Origin: Bactrocera neohumeralis
Lineage: Eukaryota; Arthropoda; Insecta; Diptera; Tephritidae
DNA: 64,000 nt
Direction: 5' to 3'
NCBI RefSeq assembly: GCF_024586455.1
Contig: NC_065920.1
Coordinates: forward strand, 48,195,824 to 48,259,823
The notes beneath the pieces were generated by a model, which was given only the letters and a program-made list of their open reading frames with translations, had not been told where the DNA came from and searched no databases. Positions 36,501-48,500 of this stretch are shown here, one piece after another (the stretch's first letter is position 1; each line of letters begins with the position of its first letter). The position numbers and the translations under genes are program-made.

Positions 36501-39500
36501 CAGGTGAGTAGGGTGAGTGATTAATGGTTAATATGGAGTTTTTTGTCAAAAAATCGGTGACAAGCGTCGACCGATGACACGGCGCGTTATCGTGCAACAG
36601 GCGCTAGGACCCTGCCTCACGGTATTGTGGTCGAGCACGACGAATGCGTGACAAAAGACGCTTCATAACACCAAGGTAAAACACAGCATTAATCGTTTGG
36701 CCAGGTGGGACGAACTCTCGGTGTACAATACCCTCGGAATCGTAAAAACAAATCAGCATTGTCTTTATTTTTGACTTCTGAAGACGACCGACTTCTGATC
36801 GTCACAGAGGTCTTCTTGGAATCGCTTAAACCACTCATGCACATTACTACGGGATAGGCACTGATCACCATAAACTTTTTTCATCATTTGAAATGTTTCA
36901 GTAAACGTTTTCCCAAGTTTAAAACAAAATTTAATATTTGCTCTTTGTTCAAAATGCATTTTACGACCGATGACCAAAAGCTGTTGTCACTTTTTGATCG
37001 ATAACATCGATTGTAGTTATGCAATTGTCTTAAAATTAAGTCAACTCATGTTCATATGGGAAAAGACTTATAATAATTCTGCAGAACTTACTTATCAGAA
37101 TCTTGTGACATTAGAGAAAAGGGATGCAAGAATCTTTGCATGTTATTTCATTAGAAAGAATGAAATTATGACGTTTACAACATATAAAAGGTGCCTTTGG
37201 AACTTCCAAATATGGGCTCTCCTCTTTGAAATAAGTTCAGCTGACAGAATGAAGAATCCTTAGTTCATGCTTCTATCCCATAAGTATATGGGTTCGAAAA
37301 ATGTAGCTTGTGACTTTGTACTGATGATGATATGAATGAAGAAATAAAGAGTTAACTTTAGTATTCTTTATAATAAGAAGATAGTTGTCGAGGGTCTATT
37401 AGGACGCGATTGGAAGTCAGCGTAATTATCTTTTCTTTATTGTGATGAAAAGGTTGACAAATTTGGATCCCATGACGATAGAAGAAATGAAGGGTTAACT
37501 TTTGACTTTATTTATCATAATGATTTGACGAGCCTCCATAATTACACTCACAGTAACTTGGTAGACTTCTGAAAATATCTAAAATAACGGTGCTTTTATC
37601 TAAAGTAAATTAAATACCTAAACAGGAAGTTCTCGCATGTATCTTTAACGTAACCGAGACAATTCCCACGACACCTTATTATATGTTACCGGAATTAAAC
37701 CCTGATTTTATCCTGTCAAGGGCTGCCATTTTTACGCGCTAATCCTCGTTTCGATCGGTAAGTAATACGTTAATACTGTCATTATTTGAGCAACACCTGG
37801 CAGCGGACTTACTTCATATCCTCCTGATCCTTGCTAGCATTGAGTCCAACCCGGGATCGGAAGATTTTTCTGCTGCGTTTTTGCAAAAAGGCTCTACCAT
37901 AATTCCATTTCGATTAGATGTAATTCATGTAATTCTTGAAGCCTTCTTAAGACCTGCTCAGGCCACACGTTATGTGGCCTCATGTTGCCAACTCACTAAT
38001 GCGACTATAGCCTCAACGGCTGCCGAAGATGCACCCAGTTCGAGCAATACGCCGCCAATACAGCCTAGTGGCCAACAAGGAACCTCTATGGTCCCAAGGA
38101 GCTCAATTAGGCAGCATGATTCCCAGTCTTAACATCCAAAGACTGTGCACCACCTGCCACAACTTGCTTTTATCGATGAATTTGTTCTGAGTGACATCAA
38201 AAAGTCCACTAAATCCATCGGCCTAGACGGTATATGTAAATATGCTGATATTAAAACCCCTTGGCTCAGCGGGAGTAAACCATACAACACTGTTTGAGAA
38301 CAATGAACCAATCTCGTTTCCTACAGAACTTAAGAGGTGGTATTATTTCGAGGTGAACAATCAAAGGTAAGGAGAATTAAACAGTGGTGGTGTCCTCTCC
38401 CCGCTACTGTTTAATCACTATATCTCTAAAATCCCAAATCCAAATCGCAGAACAAGAGCTCAAGTTGCCACATGAAACATGTGTGGCCCTAGCGCAGCTT
38501 CGTTCTGGATACTGTAGCAGTTTAAACTGCTATCTATCCAGAAAAGACTCCAACATACTCAACTTATGTCCTCTTTGCATGTCCCACAAAGCCAACTCAC
38601 CTAACTCTTTCATCCCTTTGGTTCGAGACCGTCGAAACCGCTCATTTCCGAGACCTTCCGTTAAGTGACAACGATGACAGCTAACTTGTTACTTTTCTCC
38701 CCGGGGTCTAGGTAATCGCTACAACCGCAACAACAACAAAATGAGACACGCGCTTTGAACCGAATAGCCTTAGGTTAAGTTAGGTTAGGTAAATACGCTG
38801 ATTATTCGTGAGGCCGTGAGAGCCAATTGGGCAGTGTCTACTCAGGACCAGAAGGTTGAGTTCGAACGAAGCCCCCACATCAGCGCTCGAATGTAGGGAG
38901 ACAGAAGGGCATCACCTGCTCGTTCCCATCCTTGCCCAAATATCCTTGTTTTTTATCAAAATTAATTTATTCGTATTTTTTGATATTAAAAAATTATTAA
39001 CTTATTGAACTTCCCTCATATTAAATGAATTATATAAGTAGTTTTTTATTTAATAATACAACTTATAGCATATAATAAAAGTTAACTAAATACCGTTACA
39101 AAGACTTGCAGTTCGGAAGCCGATACATTTGCTGAGCAAGAGAATCTTTCTTGGACCGTGTGGTTGTTCTTTTTGGCGCAATTGCTGCATGGTGCCGGCG
39201 CTTCGCCGCTCTTCACCCTCGGTGTCACATATATCGATGAGAATGTCTCCACGAAGATGTCCTCTGTGTATTTGGGTAAGTAAACTGCTTTTGCGGCTAT
39301 TTGTTGCCAACTTGCAACATTATTGACAGTGCAACGCAGCAAAGAGATAAAGAACAAAGGAAAAAAACAACGAAAATAAACAAAATAAATCTTTGAAAAT
39401 ATTTAATAAAAATTGAAAACTTTATGCCTCACACGATTGCTTGACTTCGGCGGTTGATGTGGTCGCTTTGCGTTGTCGGCTTTACTCATACACAATGACA

Positions 39501-42500
39501 CGATTGGCCCAAAGCAATTGACAGTCACGACAACCAAAACAGTCGGCACAGTCAGCCGGCAATCAGTAAATATGCTGATAAATAGACAAGCAGCCAATAA
39601 AGTCGCGTGTGAGCGCTGGTAGATGGCACGCAGACGGACAAACAATCAATTCAAAAATAGTTGTTTGTTTGCGTGAGCGCATATTTGTGACGTTATTGGC
39701 CTCATCAAAAAAAAAAAAAAAAACTAAACTACAAAGGACTTTTCTTGTTTACGTACACGACGACAAACAATGCCTTCTGATTCCGTTTGATGGAGCGTTC
39801 ATTTTCTTCGATTTGCGCCAGCGAGCGGAAATATAAGAGGGTCATATGCATGAGCACTTGGGAGAGCTTCCCTTTCTCATCGCCTGTTAGCCATTGTGGC
39901 AATTTGAATAGTGTCGCTGTGACCCACTTTAGGTGGTGGAACGCACTTCTCCACTTCTGTCATTACACACACACATGTACTCGAATTCCTCTGTTTAAAC
40001 GCTGATTCAGGAAATTTCACCCAACGTTTCTCATTGTGCGGGTTTCCGCTTTGGTTTCGCAGCTATCAAAGCCGGTATGGGCGACTGTTAGGGCGTTGTG
40101 CCTTGCGATCCGCCTGATAGTGGGTAAATTTATTGGCGACACTCTGTTGATGCTATCCAGATCTTATGTGGAAATTATAAAATATGCTCCATGACTCAAT
40201 TGCCACGCCGTTAGTTGAGCAATGTTCGCACATTTCAATAAAGTTGGGGAATGTTTTGCGACTCTTTTTGTTTATCTCAATTGTTTCTGAAAGTAAAAGA
40301 CTTATAACTGAATTGGCACAAAGAAAGTTAATTTATTTTATCAAATTATTTTGACAATTTTGTATGAATTTGTATTTGTGCTTTCTAACTATACTTATGT
40401 ATATGGAAATGCATTAGGGTGGTAGTTGAAAGTGGAAAAAAGAAATGACTGTATCCAAATTTTTCAAGCTCCACGAAGTAACAACATTTATACGCATATA
40501 TTGGGTAGAGTGCTTTCCAAAGTTCATATACTAGAACCCAATTAATCCAGAGATTCGGAGAAAACTCGAAAAGTATGTAGGTAGATAGGTACCATAGTCC
40601 ATCTAGCGCTGAATGGACCCATTTGATGCATTATCCCAGGACCTTTTTTATAATCTTACTATTCCGTTGTATCGTTGCACTCAAACCATTGGTGCTCTCA
40701 ATGAAGCTACTTATGTATATACTTTATGCTTTTGGAGGACAGCCATTCAAGGTTAGGTGCCTAATGGGTTCCAAGTAAACTTTGTCGGGTTTGTGATAGA
40801 GCTGGACATTTGTGATATAGCTGGGAAAGTACAAAACAGTTTCAGTATTCCCTTTTAGCTTGCAACTGCAGCAAATACCATAGTGTTATAAGGCAGGCTT
40901 ATTCTCAAAGCACGCTCTTTACAAGGTCAGTGCCAAGTCATAGTAGCTTTAAGTCTACTGTATATACTATGTCCTTTTTAAAAGTACATAGAACCAAGAT
41001 CTGTAAGACCTGGGACTATATTTGTTTTGGTATCTTACAACTTGTTATTGAGTTCCATCTGCTTAGATCTATTTGTTCACAATGAAGATAAATCTTTCTT
41101 CAGCGCGAACGTGGTATTAACTCCGCCTCGGATTCGTCTAAAGAGGCCCCCTGCTTTTTCAACTAATCTGCATTTTCGTTGCAGAAAATGTTTCTGCGAT
41201 CGGGAATCCAAATTATGGATAAGTGGAGTTGACCTCGCAGTGACCTTAAAGCCTTGCTGTAATTGTTTACAACGCTGGAATTAACCAGTGGCGTCGACCA
41301 GACTAGCCATGCCGAATGGCTAACCATGTATATGGCTGCTTTCTGTATCCTCCCGTAGTTATTCAATTGAACTCCACATGCCTTCTCTATACCTAGTACT
41401 TCTGCTTGGAAGATGCTGGCTGAGTTTGGTAGACGGATATATGTAGATAGAAATGTAAAGATTATTGGAATATATCCCACTATGGTCCCGTCGGTGTAGA
41501 TAGATGTAGTATTCTCCTCTCCTACAAATCTCTTCTTCATTCACTTCTGTGAATGTCACCTGAAAGTGACTGTTGATATCTATATACCTGAAGAATATAG
41601 TCTGATTTACTTAGGTTTAGCTGGTTCAGGTTGGCGCAATGACTTTAATCTCTCCGATTCTAACGGGTCATAATTGGAGACGAATAACATTTAAAATCAT
41701 CCCAGTTGAAGCATAAGCCAAGACCGAAAAAAGGCCCAAATTAGGTCGAATATGAAGGTTTTTCTAACAGTTTTTTTCGATTGTTGTGTTGTGGGTATTG
41801 TGTATCATGAGTTCATGACAAAGGATCGTAGGTCAATAAAGAATATTACCTGCAAGTTATGTGCCATTTGCGCGAAGCAATCCGCCAGAAATGCCCGAAT
41901 TTGTGAAAAAAGGCTTTTACACCAAAATAACGCCCCTGTTCACTCATGGTTTTTGGGCGCGAAGATTTGGCCAAAAACAACACTTTAACGTGACGCAGCC
42001 ACCGTATTCCCCAGGCCCCCGGTGTCTTTTTTGCTCCCAAAGCTGAAGAGGTCTATGAAAGATTGCATAAAATTAGAAATTTTAGTGCCTTGACGATTGG
42101 AAAAACGCTGGCAGCAATATATCTGGGGTGATTACTTTGACTCCATCCCCAGTCCAGCTCTGAAAGTATTCGACGCAATACCCGCCGGGGGAAGCAGAGG
42201 AAGAGGAAGACCTCCACTCCGTTGGAAGGACCAAGTGGAGAAGGACCTGGCTACGCTTGGAATATCCAATTAGCGCCACGTAGCGAAAAGAAAAACGACT
42301 GGCGCGCTGTTGTTAACTCGGCTATAATCGCGTAAGCGGTGTCTATGCCAGTTAAGAAGAAGAAGAAGATATCACGCTGAGAAAATGAGTGGTATCGGAC
42401 AATAACCACGCCTACTTCCCATATAGCACAATTTTGAATTCCACTTAATACGTTCTGTTTCCAGTATACAAATCAAGAAGCAATTAATATAACGGCATAA

Positions 42501-45500
42501 AACTTTGCACAAATAATGTCTTTAGTGTGTGCCATCTTATGACCAAAAATTGTTCAAATACAAAAAAAAAAAATGCTCAAACACCTAGGTACCCAATATG
42601 TGGACCCCTGTATCAATCAATGTCAGAGATATATATTTGAAATTCAGGGATAATACTTCACTGACAATGTTGCGTCTGTGTGTCAAAAATGGCTTCAATC
42701 GGACCAATACTTCTCTTAGCCCCCATATACTTACATACCTAATATAAAGATAATCGAGCTTTCGGGTGACTTTGTACCGCATATATGGGCCAATATGTGG
42801 GCTATCTCAATGAAAATGAGAGAGAGTTTATCTTTGTGCCTAAAATAGATAAATTTGAGTGAAAACTTGGCCTAGCCCTTATATAACTAATATCAGGATT
42901 TTCGAACATCCGGCTGACTTTACTCTATATGATTTGTTTTACACCTTAAAGTATTTCCCTGGCTTTGATTCTTGCAAGTTGCAAGAGTATAAAATATTCG
43001 GTTGCACCCGAACTTAGCCTTTCCTCACTTGTTATATTATACTTTTTTTTAGTAATACTTCATTTTAAATTAATAATTGCACATATTTATTTAGTTTTGT
43101 AACAAATATACGTTTTATATCTTATTAATTTGTGGTGCCTTAGGCGTTTATACAACTTTTAACTCTTTTTGAGATGGATTCGTATTAAGCGATAGTCGGC
43201 GATTACTGTTTTGAATCACAATTTTTCTCTTAGTACCCGCATTTTCATTTCATTTTCCAATTTCAAATGTCAAAATTAACGAACTTATCTTCGACTTCGA
43301 TCATACCATTAGGTTAGGTTAGGTTAAATGGTCGATCAAAGATCACATGTAGACTAATAATGTAGTCCTTTGTAATGCCATTGAAAAAGAACTCCCGTGT
43401 TCGGACTTACAGATTGACGAAGCGCTTTGTAGCCAATACATAATTATACAGACGCTTAACTTCAACTCCCGCCAGTTCGGTGGGATGCCCGAAGGTAGGC
43501 GCCCCAAGTGTCTAAGTCTTGATCTCCCAAACGTGGGACAGTCAAGCAGGAAATACTGGCTTGTTTCTACCGCATCTTCTTCCAAACAGCTTCTACAGTC
43601 GGCATCCGGTAAGATACCCATTCTTACCGCATATATGCCAATAGGACAGTGGCCTGTCAAGAGTCCCACTACTAATGAGAGGTTAGCCTTACTGAGGGTT
43701 AAGAGATCACTAGATCTCCTGCGATCTATCTTGAGCCAAAAGGCCTTTGCAACCGCAAAAGTCCCAATGCTGGCCCAGCGTTGGATAAGCATTCGCGTGG
43801 CCCAGCTATCTAATATGTAGTAGAAGCAGAAGAGGATACAGGAGCACCGATCCGTTCCCATTCTACCGATAATGATTCTAGGGTGCCCTTCCTTGCTAAC
43901 TCATCAGCTTTGCAATTGCCTGCAGTTCCGCTGTGTCCCGGCACCCATACCAGTCTAATCACGAAAACTCTAGCTGCTTAGACATTCTTCGACCAACCCT
44001 AAACGCACTGTGAATGAATTCAAGGCTAGTATTGCCGCTCTGCTATCTGAGTGAATGGTCACTTCTCTGAAAGTGGATGCACTCCATAGCAGCAAATCTG
44101 CTGCTACCTTGATGGCTGCGACCTCAGCCTGGAAGACACTGCAGTAGTCGGGAAACCTGAAACAGAAATTTATGGAGGCCCCGATTATACAATTAACTGT
44201 TTTGAAAAATTTGAGTGATGTTTCCGAAAAAATTGATCATTTTCTCGACTATGAAAAGAGTACCCGGTGAGTTAGATATACTTACATAGTATACAATTTC
44301 ATAACAGGTCTCTGTTATAATTTCGGCCTATCATTCGGCAAGCTCTTTACCACGAAACAATTTCGAGGTTATATTAATTGTTTAATTTGGATTGCCGTAT
44401 GCTCATTTACCACATTTTACACTGCAAAATTTTTTAAAAAATTTACACTTTATGTAGAGTTCTGTTTGCTGCTGCATTTTTCTATTATAATTGCTTTTAT
44501 AATTTTAGAGCCGGATATAAACACCTCCATCTCCTGTGCATTTGTAATGACCTAAGCAAGCTTAACGCAATAATTGTTGTAATAATTCATTTCAGGTATC
44601 TTCTACACGATGGCGATAATTGGCCCTGCCGTGGGTTATGTGCTTGGCGGGCAGCTTTTACTGATTTATACCGAGTTCATGACGGTGGATGCCTCTGAGT
44701 AAGTACTCAGCGTAAGAAAACCACATGTAAATGCGTGAAAAAAGCAAAAAAAAAAAGGCACTAAATAACTGCGGAAGAAAATATCAACGTACTGTTTGTT
44801 TATTTGTCTAATTTTGTGGTTGCGAGCGATAAGCGAAAATGCCGAGGTGAGAGACTGTCGACTGCCAGCTGGTGCTGGGGGTGGGCAACGGTGTATGGCT
44901 ACAGGTGTTTTCTTCTAGCGGAAGTTGGCTTTGCGCGCTTTGCCAGCAAACAAAGCCAAGTCAGGTCGTTTCCATGTCATAATAAATCCTTTTTGAAGCT
45001 CCGCTGGATACAGTGGTTGCGACTTTGTCACCAGGGACTCATAAAACAAATTTCTCCGCTGTCATCAATGTTGTTTATGCTTATGCCGCGCTGACAAAGC
45101 TGCACTGGGGTTCATAAGCTCTGCCGTTGTCAGTGTCATGGAAGTGTGACTGGAACTGTTAAATGCTGCGCGGGTGTCAGCCCTGTTAGCGGCTCATCCC
45201 TTATTTATTGCCAAGGTAATGTTGATAGAAAAACGCGCACGTTTGCAATTGAAAGGAAATTATTTCTACGTACTTAGAGAAATTAAAAAGATGGTAGAAA
45301 AGTGTGGCGGAAGATCCGAGGCGAGGTTTTTCTCTGTTGCTAATGTTTGTTAAACAGTTTTTGTTGATATTTAAGAAAATGTAGAATATCATTCCATCGT
45401 TTTGTCTACAGGTAAAGCTGTTATTTTCTTTCACTAAGCAATTTCGTTATGATTCGTAATAGAGTTCGTACCGTCAGTTAGATATCAACATACAGCTAAG

Positions 45501-48500
45501 TAATCAGAAAACCCATACATTTTGTATGTATTTCTGGATCGTGCGGATTTTTTGATCCACCGTCCACCAAGCCGATAAAAAAAAGACTCCGAGAAGAGGA
45601 AAAAAATCTACAAGTTCTTGGCCTTCTCAAAGAAAAGTTATATGTAGGAGAATACAACCTGAAAAGGTCCAAACAACTCTCCAGAGTTCAGATTGCAAGA
45701 AGAATAAACAAAACCGTCACATGTTATCCGAATGGGAAGTACGCTTCCACCATAACATTACAGAACATTACGATAAGATAAATTAAATATGGGAAAGGCA
45801 GTATAGGTTAAAGATCGCAGGAACTCTAGTAATGGTCTTGTTTTTTTTTGTTCATTGGCAACTAGTTTCAGTGTCAATTAGGTAACCAGTGGCTTCCAAA
45901 ATCTACTTAACTTGTCGACTAAACTTCCATGATTCACCTCTTTTTTCCTTTGAACTTCTTATAGTGTTTCGTTTTGAATTCCTTTGACTTTTTAGGGTCG
46001 GGTCTACGAAATCGAATAGGACCGGATTTTTATCAGACCAAGGATTGTCAACTCCACTCGATTTCTTCAAGTTACTTAGAGACGTTTTCTGTTGCTACAA
46101 GTTCGTCTCACGATCGCATATCTACAGCTACAGTGTGGTCTCGGGATCTTTGGATTTAATTCCTTTTTTCTGCGGAGGTAAATAGAATAAAGACAGAGTT
46201 GAAGAGAGCTTCTGTTGGGTTGTTGTTTCTAAAGAAGTCCAACACTTCTTCCAAAAGTACACCGCTTTGTTTTAGCTTTAAAAATTTAAAAACAGAGTTG
46301 AATTTTAAATCCTATTTCACTCATGTTTAAGATATTGAAACATTGTATTCTACCTACTACTGTATGAACAATGTATTCTTGGGTTTGTCGATTTGAAAGA
46401 GCCAAGCGGCAGGAAGTAGGTTCTCGAGATCCTGGTCACTCTCGGACCCAAACTAGTATGTAACCCAGGACATTAGCTATTCTGTATGCCATTAGGATAA
46501 CAAAAATAACTTTTTGACACCTTTGTATTGGAGAAAATAAGTAGACAACCGCTTAGTTTCAGCACGATCTTCATCTATAACATGACTTCTGCCTAATACA
46601 ATGTTCCTGTAAAAGACTACAATATTCAAGCCAGGCCTGTAATGAGAATGAGGGTTGTTTACTTGAAATATTAAGACGTTTAATTTTTTTCAGAAAATCG
46701 TTCGATAATACTTGTATTGTATATTTAATTACGTAATTTTGTACAAATTAAGCTTGCGTTTACCGCAGTCTAAAACTGAAAAACATATAATAAACTTTTT
46801 AATATAAAAATATTTCTGTTCTAACAGCTTAGGTCTGACAAGCTCCAGCAAGGTTTGGATTGGCGCTTGGTGGATTGGTTTCATTTTTGCAGCGATTGCT
46901 TGTTTTCTACTCTCCATACCGATATTCGGTTATCCATCATCACTGCCGGGAGCTAAAGAATTGCAACAACAAAAAGTGTCTGAAGCCTACAATGCCGATG
47001 TACAGAAAATTGAGCAGACATTCACCAAACTCAAAGACATGCCAAGCGCACTACTATCATTGCTGAAGAACCCCACATTTTTCTGTCTGAATATGGCCGG
47101 TGCCACAGAAGGTCTAGTAATCGCCGGGTTCGCAGCCTTTCTGCCCAAACAAATTGAGAATCAATTCAGTATTTCGCCAGTTTGGTCCGCGCTCTTAATG
47201 GGACTCATTACAGTGCCCGCAGGTGGTGGTGGCACTTTCCTCGGCGGTTATCTAATTAAAAAATTGAAACTAAACTGCGCCAATATTATAAAAATGTGTT
47301 TGATTATGACAACGATTTCGGCATTCTTCACCTCTTGCTTTTTGCTCTCCTGTCCGAATTTGGCGTTTGCGGGTGTCACTACACAGTATCGCAGGGAAGT
47401 GCTTAAAGACAGTGCCAAGGAAATGACAAATTTGACAGATGGCGTGGAGCGCTCTTACTTGGGCATGGAGCTGCAATCGAGTTGTAATGTGGATTGTGGT
47501 TGCAGTAAATTGAATTATGAACCGATTTGTGGCGCTGATGGTATTCTCTATTATAGTCCATGCTTCGCCGGTTGCCATGAGGAATATCATATGAATCAGG
47601 TTAAAATTTACACGAATTGCTCGTGCATCGATAAGCAAATGTTTGATGATGGTGACACCCCAGATGCCACGAATCTGATGTGTAAATCTACTTGTCATTA
47701 CCTGTCGTATTTCGTGGGCTTGTGTTTTGTGCTGATGCTCTTTACATTCCTGTCGACTATGCCGGCACTGTCGGCTACACTGAGGTGATTACGAAAAAAT
47801 TATATTCCTTTCAATTTTTTTTTAAGTTAATTTCAGTTTTTATTATACTCCCGAAACATGTTGCACAAAAGTGTATATGTTCACCTAACAACCGTTACTT
47901 TAAAGAGTAATTTCATCTATAGGCAAATCTCTTCTTTTTATGCACTAAAAGGAAAAAAAAAACTACAAGTTTCTGGACTGCTCCAAGAAAAGTTGTATCT
48001 AGGAGAATATAACCTGATACATTACATCTAGTGTATACTTAAGCTTAACAAGAGTTTATATGTTCATCTAACAGTCTTTTGTAGCACATTAAAATTATCG
48101 AGATCGACATATGAGAAAGCGATTAAAATGAATTGATCAATTGAGGTCTAACTGTCCCTCAAACTTGAGTCAAATTTTCGATATCTACATAAGGCTAGAC
48201 AATTTAGGAAAGTTAATATTCCAAATTGGTGTATTCGGATCATTGCCACAAATAAAGTGGCCATGCACAATATTCACTTAAGCTATCAAAAAGAGGAATA
48301 TCATTTTCGTATATGTTTGAAAGGTATGCGTGGCTTTGCTCTCTGAGAGCTTAATGAAATTATCTCATAAACTAATAGAGTTATCTTAGAAAACTTTGTG
48401 AACAAAAAATAATTTCTTAGACTGATACTGTTGTCTAAAAGTGGGGAACAATGGGTTATGTAAAGGCGGTTATCTTCATTCTTCGTCATACATGTAAAAC

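Noticed and set aside
43311..43327. TTAGG repeats as telomeric sequence
   Set aside because: Only three to four units, interstitial, and always at the 3' end of LINE text.
43485..43820. 111-codon + frame
   Set aside because: Antisense of the LINE Cys-rich C-terminus.
47270..47698. 142-codon - frame
   Set aside because: Antisense of Oatp exon 5.
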